Source: Bacteroidales bacterium (GTDB lineage: Bacteria > Bacteroidota > Bacteroidia > Bacteroidales > B18-G4). Taken from it: a stretch of 53,008 bases of DNA. The notes below the pieces were generated by a model that was given only the letters and a program-made list of their open reading frames with translations, had not been told where the DNA came from and searched no databases. The stretch spans positions 1-53,008 of the forward strand of contig JAGYLD010000009.1 in the NCBI GenBank assembly GCA_018401355.1. The letters run 5' to 3'. This document shows positions 17,241 through 25,922 of this stretch, in pieces; position 1 is the stretch's first letter; each line of letters opens with the position of its first letter. The position numbers and the translations under genes were made by a program.

Positions 17241-18905
17241 ATGCGTCCTGCATATTTCACAGGATTACTATTGATCACATTTTTTGTTTTCAATGCAAAA
17301 ATCAGCTTTTCCCAGGAAGTTACCCTCCATTCCAGGGACAGTTCTCTTATTCAGCAAAAAAACACACAACACTCTCTAAGTCAAAGGATTGATAATATTT
17401 TTACTCCGTTTGTAAAAATAATGGGAGAGATCCTTTTCTGGGACCCGTTTTCTGCTATGGGCTTATATGATGCCAAAGTATATAATAAAAATAATGAACC
17501 TGTCTTGAATGAGGATGGCAATCCCGTTGAAGCTCCGCTTAAACTCATAGTAGTATGGCTTATTTTCGGAGGTTTGTTTTTCACCATCTTCATGAGGTTT
17601 ATCAACATCAGGGCTTTCGGGCATGCCATTGCTTTAATCCGGGGGAAATATGACAAGCCGGGAAGCAAAGGGGAGGTTTCGCATTTTCAGGCACTAACAA
17701 CGGCCCTTTCTGCAACAGTAGGACTTGGAAATATTGCCGGTGTCGCCCTGGCGGTTTCCATTGGTGGACCAGGAGCTACATTGTGGATGATCCTTGCCGG
17801 ATTGCTAGGGATGACATCAAAATTCGTAGAATGTACCCTAGGGGTAAAATACAGGAAAATTGATAAAAAAGGCAGAGTGAGCGGGGGTGCCATGTATTAT
17901 CTGCGTGATGGTCTGAAAAAGAAAAAGCTGGGTTTACTGGGTTATTTTTTAGCCATCCTTTTTGCCATACTGGTCATTGGAGGTTCCTTCGGAGGGGGCA
18001 ATATGTTGCAGTCCAACCAGGCTTTTGAACAGTTTGCTTCCTTTTTTCCAAAGACTGCCAACCATGGTTTTTGGTATGGACTTGTTCTCGCATTTTTTGT
18101 TGGATTGGTCATTATCGGAGGTATTAAAAGCATTGCAAAGGTAACTTCCAGGATTGTCCCATTCATGGCTATCCTTTATGTGGGAACAGCACTGGTGATC
18201 ATATTCATGAACATTACCTATACAGATGATGCATTTTTGCTTATCTGGAATGGGGCTTTTTCTCCCGATGCCATAAAAGGAGGCTTCATCGGGGTATTAA
18301 TATTTGGGTTTCAACGGGGAGCATTCTCGAATGAAGCTGGTGTTGGCTCTGCATCCATTGCCCATGCAGCAGCAAAAACCGATGAGCCCGTAAGTGAAGG
18401 CATCGTCGCCTTGCTGGAACCTTTTGTTGACACGGTGGTGGTGTGCACGATGACGGCCCTCGTTATTATTTTTACCGGGTTACATGATGGCTCTTCAGGT
18501 CTTGAAGGCGTTCAGCTTACTTCTGCTGCATTTGGATCGGTTTTTTCCTGGTTTCCATACCTTCTTTTGCTGGCAGTAACTTTATTTGCTTTCTCAACGT
18601 TGATATCCTGGTCCTACTACGGACAAAAAGGATTTGATTACCTTTTTGGAGGGGTCAGTGAAAAGCTTTTTGGAACAAGAATTATTACGGATACAATATA
18701 CAGGTTGATGTTCCTGGCATGTATTATTATCGGGGCTTCATCCAATCTTCTTGCTGTAATGGATTTCTCTGACATGATGGTTCTTTGCATGGCATTTCCG
18801 AATGTTATAGGCTTATTGATACTGGCGCCGGAAGTTAAGAGAGATTTGAGGGTTTACTGGAAGAAAATCAGAGAGCAGAAATCAGAGATCAGAGATGAGA
18901 GATGA
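17241..18905 (+). CDS. Sodium:alanine/glycine symporter (AGCS family), copy 2, with signal-like N-terminal extension
   Basis: This 554-residue AGCS protein is about 75 residues longer than its neighbour. The extra N-terminus starts with a signal-peptide-like segment ending in ISFSQE and continues with a polar stretch of about 75 residues before the first transporter helix. The core has GLGNIAGVALAVSIGGPGA near 155-175 and FSNEAGVGSASIAHAAAK. An exposed periplasmic N-terminal part is therefore likely, which is unusual for this family. The last residues (EQKSEIRDER) are encoded by a 7-bp tandem repeat that continues past the stop codon, so the tail is repeat-derived. Confidence 0.9.
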   Translation: MRPAYFTGLLLITFFVFNAKISFSQEVTLHSRDSSLIQQKNTQHSLSQRIDNIFTPFVKIMGEILFWDPFSAMGLYDAKVYNKNNEPVLNEDGNPVEAPLKLIVVWLIFGGLFFTIFMRFINIRAFGHAIALIRGKYDKPGSKGEVSHFQALTTALSATVGLGNIAGVALAVSIGGPGATLWMILAGLLGMTSKFVECTLGVKYRKIDKKGRVSGGAMYYLRDGLKKKKLGLLGYFLAILFAILVIGGSFGGGNMLQSNQAFEQFASFFPKTANHGFWYGLVLAFFVGLVIIGGIKSIAKVTSRIVPFMAILYVGTALVIIFMNITYTDDAFLLIWNGAFSPDAIKGGFIGVLIFGFQRGAFSNEAGVGSASIAHAAAKTDEPVSEGIVALLEPFVDTVVVCTMTALVIIFTGLHDGSSGLEGVQLTSAAFGSVFSWFPYLLLLAVTLFAFSTLISWSYYGQKGFDYLFGGVSEKLFGTRIITDTIYRLMFLACIIIGASSNLLAVMDFSDMMVLCMAFPNVIGLLILAPEVKRDLRVYWKKIREQKSEIRDER

Positions 18906-18954
18906 GGGATGATCACTTTCATCTTACTTTAAACTACGACCTCCGACCTCTGAT
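18869..18954. repeat. Degenerate heptamer array with inverted copies
   Basis: Six consecutive 7-bp units (CAGAGAG, CAGAAAT, CAGAGAT twice, GAGAGAT, GAGGGAT) span 18869-18910, covering the last 37 bases of the second AGCS gene. Two units in the opposite orientation (CTCCGAC, CTCTGAT) lie at 18941-18954. The nine bases 18879-18887 and 18948-18956 are exact inverted copies. The unit is the reverse complement of the one at 52324-52386. Confidence 0.8.
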
Positions 18955-19035
18955 TTTTAATCTTTGATAATAAAAGCAGATAAGTTTTTTCATTATTATT
19001 GCATCAGACATGCACAATAATTAAACATCAGAAAC

Positions 19036-20397
19036 ATGGCAAAATTTGACTTTTCTAAAAGGGATAGTTTTGGTTCCAAGATAGGTATCATTGCTGCTGC
19101 AGCCGGCTCAGCCATAGGACTGGGTAATATATGGCGTTTTCCTTATGTAACTGGTGAAAATGGTGGAGCAGCCTTTCTTTTAATCTATCTTGGATTTATT
19201 ATAATGATCGGTATCCCGGTAATGCTCTCTGAATTTACGATTGGCCGAAGGGCACAAAGAAATCCTTTTGGAGCATTCCGGCTTCTTAAGAAAGGTCAAC
19301 CCTGGTATTTGATAGGTTTGATGGGCATCGCAGCTGCATTTTTCATTCTTGCGTTTTACAGTACCATTGCAGGATGGACCCTGGAATATCTGTACTTATC
19401 CATAACCGATGGTTTTAGTGGCAAAAGTCCTGAACAACTAAATTCCATGTTTAAGAAGTTTCAATCCGATGGCTGGTGGCCGGTGATATGGCAGGTAATC
19501 TTCATGTTTTTTACGGCCTGGATCATTTACCGGGGAGTGCGAAATGGAATCGAAAAATATGCCAAGATACTCATGCCGGTATTATTATTGATCATATTCA
19601 TTATTTGTATTCGATCCGTAACCCTGCCCGGGGCAATTGACGGATTGCGTTTTCTTTTCAAACCGGATTTTTCCAAGATCAATCCATCGGTAATCCTCGA
19701 AGCTCTGGGTCAGGCATTCTTTTCTTTAAGCATCGGAATGGGTACTTTAATCACTTATGGATCTTATATCAATAAAAGGGATAACCTTTCCACAACTGCT
19801 ATATCTGTCTCTGCAGCTGATACGTTTATAGCTATCCTTGCGGGTGTTGCAATATTTCCTGCAGTATTTGCCTACGGGATCAATCCCGCTGAAGGTGAAG
19901 CGCTTGTATTTATCACCCTTCCGAATATCTTTATGGAAATGCCAGGAGGTTATTTCTGGGCTTTACTTTTCTTTCTCCTATTGGTCATAGCAGCATTAAC
20001 ATCAACAATATCAGTACTTGAAGTGGTTGTGGCCTTTTTCTCTGAAGAGCTCAATATCAACAGAAAACAAGCAACCATTATTGCTTCCATTGCCATTACT
20101 ATTCTGGGCGTTTTTTGCACCTTGTCCCAGGGACCTCTCAATCAACCTTTTATTGGCGAAAACACCCTCTTTGAAATCCTGGAATATACATCAGCCAATC
20201 TTTTTTTACCAATTGGTGGTTTTTTCATAGTCATCTTCGTTGGTTGGTTTATGGGCAGGAAAAATGTGGATGATGAGATAAGCAATTCAGGAAAGTTCAA
20301 ATTGCCCCTTTTCAATTTCTTTTTGGTCATTGTTCGCATCATCGCCCCTATTGCCATTGCCATGGTATTTCTTTATCAGTTGGGAATTTTAGGATAA
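19036..20397 (+). CDS. Neurotransmitter:sodium symporter (SNF/NSS) family transporter
   Basis: This 453-residue membrane protein belongs to the NSS family (LeuT, TnaT, MhsT), which imports amino acids with sodium. The first-helix signature AAAGSAIGLGNIWRFPYVTGENGG at about 20-43 carries the conserved unwound region that binds substrate and sodium. About 11-12 helices fit prokaryotic NSS. The substrate is unknown; tryptophan, tyrosine and branched-chain amino acids occur in the family. It lies 130 bases after the AGCS pair, separated by the heptamer repeat region, so it may have its own promoter. Confidence 0.93.
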   Translation: MAKFDFSKRDSFGSKIGIIAAAAGSAIGLGNIWRFPYVTGENGGAAFLLIYLGFIIMIGIPVMLSEFTIGRRAQRNPFGAFRLLKKGQPWYLIGLMGIAAAFFILAFYSTIAGWTLEYLYLSITDGFSGKSPEQLNSMFKKFQSDGWWPVIWQVIFMFFTAWIIYRGVRNGIEKYAKILMPVLLLIIFIICIRSVTLPGAIDGLRFLFKPDFSKINPSVILEALGQAFFSLSIGMGTLITYGSYINKRDNLSTTAISVSAADTFIAILAGVAIFPAVFAYGINPAEGEALVFITLPNIFMEMPGGYFWALLFFLLLVIAALTSTISVLEVVVAFFSEELNINRKQATIIASIAITILGVFCTLSQGPLNQPFIGENTLFEILEYTSANLFLPIGGFFIVIFVGWFMGRKNVDDEISNSGKFKLPLFNFFLVIVRIIAPIAIAMVFLYQLGILG

Positions 20398-20480
20398 AAA
20401 GTGGAATGTTTGTTGGTTGAAAGGTACTAACTAATAAGTTCTGGCTTTAAAGCTTTTTCAATCTTCAAAAACTCTATATC

Positions 20481-21155
20481 ATGAATTCCATCATTAAAGA
20501 TTACCTCACGTTCTCACGGCGTGAACAGCAGGGCATTTTTATATTATTATTAATCAATTTGGTTGTTATTGGTTATAATATTCTACTTCCTGACATGTTG
20601 CCGATCAGGAAATATGATCTTTCTGAATTTAATCACGGTGTGGAGCAATTCATTTACATGCAAAAGAAACGACAGGATTCACTCGATAGCCTAAAAAACC
20701 TTAAAAAGAAATATCAATATCAGAAAACCAAATATCAAAAGAAAAGAAAAGAATCCTTTCAGCCAATTGAAATCAATGGTGCTGACAGTTCAGAACTGAC
20801 AAAGATCAGAGGAATAGGCCCGGTATTTGCTTCCAGGATCGTCAAATACCGGAATATGCTGGGAGGATTTTACTGCAAAGAACAATTGAAAGAAGTCTAT
20901 GGGATTGATGATGAAAACTACCCATATATTTCAAACCAGATACAAGCAGATAGCTTAATAATAAAAAAGCTTGATATCAACCATATTGAATTTAAAACGC
21001 TTTTGAAACACCCTTACTTGAATTACGATGATGTTAAAGCCATATTCAGGTGTAAAGATGAATCCGGGAACAAAGTAACAAAAGGAATGCTCAAAAAAGC
21101 CAGTGGCTTGCAAAAAGAGAGACTGGAAAAAATTCTGCCATACCTTTCATTTTGA
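20481..21155 (+). CDS. Membrane-anchored helix-hairpin-helix (ComEA-like) protein
   Basis: This 224-residue protein has an N-terminal cytosolic start, one membrane helix (about 18-37), a highly basic linker (about 60-90) and a ComEA-like helix-hairpin-helix domain at about 96-147. The hairpin reads LTKIRGIGPVFASRIVKYR. A second, more degenerate HhH-like region follows at 160-222. HhH domains bind DNA non-specifically, and ComEA is the DNA receptor of competence, so a DNA-binding role at the membrane is plausible. No other competence gene is nearby. The stop overlaps the upstream end of the next frame but not the start I chose for it. Confidence 0.75.
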   Translation: MNSIIKDYLTFSRREQQGIFILLLINLVVIGYNILLPDMLPIRKYDLSEFNHGVEQFIYMQKKRQDSLDSLKNLKKKYQYQKTKYQKKRKESFQPIEINGADSSELTKIRGIGPVFASRIVKYRNMLGGFYCKEQLKEVYGIDDENYPYISNQIQADSLIIKKLDINHIEFKTLLKHPYLNYDDVKAIFRCKDESGNKVTKGMLKKASGLQKERLEKILPYLSF

Positions 21156-21211
21156 TTGCAAAGCACTATATTTACCTCAGATTTCTCAGGATCACACAGA
21201 TTAAACGCCAG

Positions 21212-22651
21212 ATGGAAAACAACAAAAGATCTTCGAAATTCTTTCCCCGGACATTCTGGGTAGCCAACCTGATGGAGCTTTTTGAACGATGGGCATGGTA
21301 TGGCATTTTTATAATCCTTGCCATTTACCTTACAGGCTCAACCGATGAGGGTGCTTTGGGGTTTACACAGGTTCAAAAAGGTTACCTGATGGGTACTGTA
21401 GTAGGCATACTTTATATTTTACCCACCATAACCGGAGCCATTGCTGATAAATTTGGCTATAAACGCATACTGATTCTTTCATACCTCATCCTGGCAAGTG
21501 GTTATTTCCTGATGGGATTCGCCAGAAGTTATGCTGGCATGTTCATTATATTTCTTTATGTTGCCCTGGGGGCAGGATTGTTCAAACCAGTTATTTCTGC
21601 CACCATCGCCAGAACAACCAATAAAAGCAATGCTACAGTAGGGTTCGGTATTTTTTATATGATCGTAAACATAGGTGCCTTTCTTGGTCCTGTAACAGCA
21701 GCAAAAATGAGGATCCTCGACTGGCAGTATGCTTTTACCATTTCTTCAGTGGCAATTTTGATTAACTTGTTGTTGGTATTATTATTTTATAAAGAACCGG
21801 CCAGGGAAAAATCCAATGAGCCCCTTGGTAAAACTTTGATGTCAATTATTCAAAATCTTGGAATCGCATTAAAAGATTATAAGCTTATCCTGTTCCTTTT
21901 TATCGTAATCGGGTTCTGGACAATGTATAATCAACTCTTCTTCACACTTCCTGTTTTTATCGAACAATGGGTGGATACAGGCATTGTGCTTAAAAACATT
22001 CAATCAGTCTGGCCCTGGCTTGCTGGTTTTCTGGAAAACGACAAACATGGAATAAATGCAGAATTGCTTGTGAATATTGATGCATTGTACATCGTTATCC
22101 TGCAGGTTTTTATTTCCTGGCTGATCAAAAAGATCAAACCTGTCAATACCATTATGGCAGGCTTTCTCATTAGTGCCATTGGCATCGGGCTGTGGTTTAT
22201 AACCCAAAACGGAATGTACCTTTTCATTACAATCCTGATTTTTGCTGTTGGCGAAATGACAAGCTCCCCAAGGATACTTGAATACATTGGGAATATTGCA
22301 CCCAAAGACAAGGTAGCCATGTACATGGGGACTTATTACCTTCCCCTTGCCGGAGGCAACTTTCTTGCAGGAATTTTGTCAGGGGATGTTTATGCCAAAA
22401 TGTCCGATAAATTAAGCTTGTTACAAGAGGAGGTTTCCATCCGTGGACTTAATATTCCAAATATTTCAGAAGGATTTACAAAAAATGATTACTACCAAAA
22501 GGCAGGCGAGTTAATGGGTATGAGCCAGGCAGAGTTAACCGGTTACTTATGGACAACCTACCAACCCGGAAACATTTGGATGGTATTTACAGGCATTGGA
22601 ATCGGTACTGTTGTGTTACTTTTTCTTTTTGACAAGTTTGTTTTGGAATAG
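21212..22651 (+). CDS. POT/PTR2-type proton-coupled oligopeptide transporter (MFS)
   Basis: I start this 479-residue protein at ATG 21212 because the conserved region begins soon after (FWVANLMELFERWAWYG). An earlier in-frame start would add 20 residues encoded by what looks like intergenic repeat-like sequence. ELFERWAWYG matches the ExxERFxYYG motif of POT transporters, and ADKFGYKRIL is the MFS loop motif. There are about 12-14 helices with a large loop near 265-300. The family imports di- and tripeptides with protons. The neighbouring amino-acid symporters fit a peptide-feeding theme. Some MFS families share these motifs, so the peptide assignment is probable, not certain. Confidence 0.82.
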   Translation: MENNKRSSKFFPRTFWVANLMELFERWAWYGIFIILAIYLTGSTDEGALGFTQVQKGYLMGTVVGILYILPTITGAIADKFGYKRILILSYLILASGYFLMGFARSYAGMFIIFLYVALGAGLFKPVISATIARTTNKSNATVGFGIFYMIVNIGAFLGPVTAAKMRILDWQYAFTISSVAILINLLLVLLFYKEPAREKSNEPLGKTLMSIIQNLGIALKDYKLILFLFIVIGFWTMYNQLFFTLPVFIEQWVDTGIVLKNIQSVWPWLAGFLENDKHGINAELLVNIDALYIVILQVFISWLIKKIKPVNTIMAGFLISAIGIGLWFITQNGMYLFITILIFAVGEMTSSPRILEYIGNIAPKDKVAMYMGTYYLPLAGGNFLAGILSGDVYAKMSDKLSLLQEEVSIRGLNIPNISEGFTKNDYYQKAGELMGMSQAELTGYLWTTYQPGNIWMVFTGIGIGTVVLLFLFDKFVLE

Positions 22652-22671
22652 TTTTTGACCAAAGGATTGCA

Positions 22672-23337
22672 ATGATCAAGGAAAAAACTGAAAAAAAGAT
22701 TCTTCTCAGTAGTCTGCTGATGCCCACCATCCTCCTTGTGATCATGTGGTCAGTCAAGATCCTGGAAACTGTATTTGACACTTCATTTGCATTTCTGGGA
22801 ATTTACCCGCATGAATGGCATGGTCTACCTGGTATCATCCTTGCTCCTTTTATACATTCAAATTTTTCTCACCTGTCAGCCAATTCAGTTCCACTTTTTA
22901 TATTGATGGCCACTTTGTTTTATTTCTACCGGAAGATTGCCATGAAAATCTTTATTCTGATTTTTTTGTTTACCAACATCTGGGTATGGATCTCTGCACG
23001 CGAAGCATTTCATATCGGTGCCAGTGGCGTGGTTTATGGGTTGGCATCATTTCTTTTTATCAGTGGTCTGATAAGAAAAAACCCGCGTTTGATGGCCATT
23101 TCCCTAATGGTGGCATTCCTCTATGGAAGCTTGATCTGGGGTTTATTTCCTGAGCTGTTCCCTGAAGAGAACATTTCCTGGGAATCACACCTGTGGGGCT
23201 TGGTGGCAGGGGCTGCCCTCGCACTTTATTACCGAAATCAAGGTCCGCAAAGAAAACTTTACTCATGGGATTATGAAGAAGAGAAAGAGGATGAAGACGA
23301 TGAAAGCACATATTGGAAAACAACCACAAAAAGTTGA
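22672..23337 (+). CDS. Rhomboid family intramembrane serine protease
   Basis: This 221-residue protein is predicted to cut membrane proteins within the bilayer. The catalytic serine is Ser118 in HIGASGVVYG and the catalytic histidine is His173 in ESHLWGLVAG. His62-Asn71 in IHSNFSHLSANS corresponds to the conserved HxxxxHLxxN region of the second helix. About six helices precede a charged cytosolic tail rich in E, D and K. It begins 20 bases after the peptide transporter gene. Natural substrates are not predictable here. Confidence 0.9.
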   Translation: MIKEKTEKKILLSSLLMPTILLVIMWSVKILETVFDTSFAFLGIYPHEWHGLPGIILAPFIHSNFSHLSANSVPLFILMATLFYFYRKIAMKIFILIFLFTNIWVWISAREAFHIGASGVVYGLASFLFISGLIRKNPRLMAISLMVAFLYGSLIWGLFPELFPEENISWESHLWGLVAGAALALYYRNQGPQRKLYSWDYEEEKEDEDDESTYWKTTTKS

Positions 23338-23440
23338 AAAGAAACACAATATTTCTATGTTTTTCTCCTTTTTTTTGCAACCCATCCCTATTTATTCTGT
23401 TACTGTTATCAAAGAACATTAATTCCAAAAATGAATAGTA

Positions 23441-23542
23441 ATGAAAAGGATCTGTAGTATAGCTTTGTTGGGAATTGCATTGTGGTTAATAACCTCAGCA
23501 ACATACTCCTGGGAAAATAATTATAAAACAGCAGGGACATGA
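23441..23542 (+). CDS. Possible 33-residue secreted peptide overlapping the TonB receptor start
   Basis: A 33-codon frame starts at ATG 23441 and its TGA overlaps the receptor ATG in an ATGA junction. The product looks like a signal peptide: basic start, a hydrophobic core (IALLGIALWLITSA) and then a short polar tail. It may be a translated leader that couples to the receptor, a remnant of a lost secreted gene, or chance. I do not recognise it. The rest of the 200-base gap after the rhomboid gene shows nothing else I can support. Confidence 0.3.
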   Translation: MKRICSIALLGIALWLITSATYSWENNYKTAGT

Positions 23543-25914
23543 TACGGCATACTTTTATAATATTACTCTTGTTCATCGGTATGTGTGCATGGGCCGATGA
23601 AGAAATTTCAAGGGATAATAAGGTGGTAAGCGGCCATATTAAAGATGCCGAAACTGGAGAAGACCTTATTGGCGCTACCATTTATGTACAGGAATTAAAA
23701 ACCGGGACAGTTACAAATGTCTATGGATTTTACTCTTTGAGCCTGCCTCCGGGGAACTACAGCCTTATTTTTTCTTTTATTGGTTATAATCCTTTGCAAA
23801 AAAAGCTTGAATTAAAAGAAGACATTACACTGGACATTGAATTAAATCCTGCCAAGACCATGCTGGAGGAAGTGAAGGTGATTGCTCAGAAAAAAGGAGA
23901 AATCCTTAGAAAACCTGAGATGAGTGTCGCAAAAATTGAAGCCAAAAGGATACAACAAATTCCTGCTCTTTTCGGTGAGGTTGACATTATCCGCGCCATT
24001 CAATTGCTGCCCGGAGTTCAGTTTACCTCCGAAGGTTCAACAGGATTTAGCGTCAGAGGAGGCAGTCCCGACCAAAACCTTGTCTTGCTTGACGAAGCCA
24101 CAGTTTACAATGCCGGGCACTTGCTTGGATTCTTTTCAGTATTCAACAACGATGCCATAAAAGATGTAAAGCTGTATAAGGGAGATATCCCTGCAAGGTA
24201 TGGAGGTCGTCTTGCATCTGTACTGGATGTCAGGATGAAAGACGGCAGCACCAAGAAACTTGGCGTTAAAGGCGGAATAGGGCTTATTTCCTCTCGTTTG
24301 ACCATCGATGGTCCGATTATAAAAGACAGGACTTCCTTTCTTGTATCCGGAAGGAGAACTTATGCTGATCTGTTTCTCCCTTTTGCCAGTAATGAAGACT
24401 TGAGAGATAATAAACTTTACTTCTATGATTTCAATGCAAAATTGAATCATAATTTTGATGAGAATAACAGGATTTATGTTTCAGGATATTTTGGCAGGGA
24501 TGTTTTCAAAAACGATTTTGCAAAAATGATTCTCGGCAATCAGACAGCCACAATTCGATGGAACCACCTGTTCTCAAAAAGAATTTTCAGCAACTTTTCA
24601 TTAATATACAGCAACTATCAATACCTGTTGGGGACCGCAGAAGAAAATGATCCCAACTCATTTGAATGGTCATCCGAACTTGAAGATATCGGACTTAAAG
24701 CCGATTTTACCTATTACCTGGATGCAAACAATACCATCAGGGTTGGAGCACAGGCATTGCATCATTTCTTTGATCCTGGAAAAGCGAAAGGATTAGGTGA
24801 CAACAGTTTACTCGATGAATACAAACAACCAAAAGCCCGTGCCCTGGAGACAGCTGTTTATCTCAGCAATGAACAAAAGTTCGGATCAAGATTTACCGCA
24901 AAATATGGTTTGCGTTTTTCTATGTTCAACAACATAGGGCCGACAACATTATATTTCTTCGACGAAAATTATGATTTTGCTTACGAAGAACTGAAGAAAT
25001 CCCTGGACTTTTATAACACATACACAGGATGGGAACCCAGGTTGGGATTTAATTATATTTTAACAGAGGAATCATCTGTAAAAGCAAGTTATTCGAGAAC
25101 ATATCAATACATTCAGCTTGCACAAAATTCTACTGCCGGAACTCCGCTTGACATTTGGTTCCCTGCCAGCCCGAACGTAAAACCACAGATATCAGATCAG
25201 GTTGCTGTGGGTTATTTCAGGAATTTCCTGCAAAACACACTTGAAACTTCAGTTGAAGCTTATTACAAAACCATGCAAAACACCGTGGACTTTAAGGACC
25301 ATGCAAGCCTTCTGTTAAACAAAGAAATAGAGGGAGAACTCAGATTTGGAAAGTCATGGTCATATGGTTTAGAAATTATGGCAAAGCTTTTGGAAATGAA
25401 AGTAGGCAAAGGCAGCATGAATGGTTGGGTTAGTTACACTTACTCAAGAGCTTTTAGAGAAATTACGGAAATCAATGATGGAGATAAGTATTCAGCCCCT
25501 TACGACAAACCAAATGATGTCTCCATCGTCTGGAACTATGACATTTCCAAAAGACTTTCTGTCGCAGCCAATTGGATTTATCAGACCGGAAGGCCTTTGA
25601 CAATACCTACCGGGCGAGCTGTGATTGAAGGAAATGTTATTCCGGTATATTCTGACCGAAACGATTTTCGCTATAAACCATACCACAGGATGGATGTTTC
25701 CATCACTTTGCGTGGAAAAAATACAGAAAAACGGTTCCAGCACGACTGGAACCTTTCAATCTATAATGTTTATAACAGGCATAACATGTGGTCGCTGAAT
25801 TTTGCCCAGGAAGAGCCGGATGCAGCAAACCCGGGCACAGGATACGACACCTATGTCGAGAATGTATACCTGTTCGGAATCATCCCTTCTTTAACTTTTA
25901 ATTTCAGGTTTTAA
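23539..25914 (+). CDS. TonB-dependent receptor with N-terminal carboxypeptidase-like domain
   Basis: This 791-residue outer-membrane protein has a signal peptide (about 1-18), a CarboxypepD_reg-like beta-sandwich (about 30-112) beginning VVSGHIKDAETGEDLIGATI, a TonB plug (about 130-235) with SVRGGSPDQNLVLLDEATVY, and a 22-strand type barrel ending in LTFNFRF. The terminal phenylalanine is typical of barrel proteins. The pair with the following DUF4249 lipoprotein gene, nine bases downstream, is a recurring arrangement in Bacteroidota. Energised by TonB, it should import a ligand that cannot be named from sequence. It is shorter than SusC-type receptors, and no SusD is present. Confidence 0.92.
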   Translation: MIRHTFIILLLFIGMCAWADEEISRDNKVVSGHIKDAETGEDLIGATIYVQELKTGTVTNVYGFYSLSLPPGNYSLIFSFIGYNPLQKKLELKEDITLDIELNPAKTMLEEVKVIAQKKGEILRKPEMSVAKIEAKRIQQIPALFGEVDIIRAIQLLPGVQFTSEGSTGFSVRGGSPDQNLVLLDEATVYNAGHLLGFFSVFNNDAIKDVKLYKGDIPARYGGRLASVLDVRMKDGSTKKLGVKGGIGLISSRLTIDGPIIKDRTSFLVSGRRTYADLFLPFASNEDLRDNKLYFYDFNAKLNHNFDENNRIYVSGYFGRDVFKNDFAKMILGNQTATIRWNHLFSKRIFSNFSLIYSNYQYLLGTAEENDPNSFEWSSELEDIGLKADFTYYLDANNTIRVGAQALHHFFDPGKAKGLGDNSLLDEYKQPKARALETAVYLSNEQKFGSRFTAKYGLRFSMFNNIGPTTLYFFDENYDFAYEELKKSLDFYNTYTGWEPRLGFNYILTEESSVKASYSRTYQYIQLAQNSTAGTPLDIWFPASPNVKPQISDQVAVGYFRNFLQNTLETSVEAYYKTMQNTVDFKDHASLLLNKEIEGELRFGKSWSYGLEIMAKLLEMKVGKGSMNGWVSYTYSRAFREITEINDGDKYSAPYDKPNDVSIVWNYDISKRLSVAANWIYQTGRPLTIPTGRAVIEGNVIPVYSDRNDFRYKPYHRMDVSITLRGKNTEKRFQHDWNLSIYNVYNRHNMWSLNFAQEEPDAANPGTGYDTYVENVYLFGIIPSLTFNFRF

Positions 25915-25922
25915 CAATAACA

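Noticed and set aside
18879-18956. Inverted repeat after the second AGCS gene as a terminator
   Set aside because: The arms are simply opposite copies of the heptamer unit with a 60-base loop and a weak U-tract; better described as repeat.
21152-21211. N-terminal extension of the POT-type transporter
   Set aside because: It would be coded by repeat-like text (CTCAGATTTCTCAGG, CACACAGATTAAAC) and precedes the conserved start; ATG 21212 fits better.
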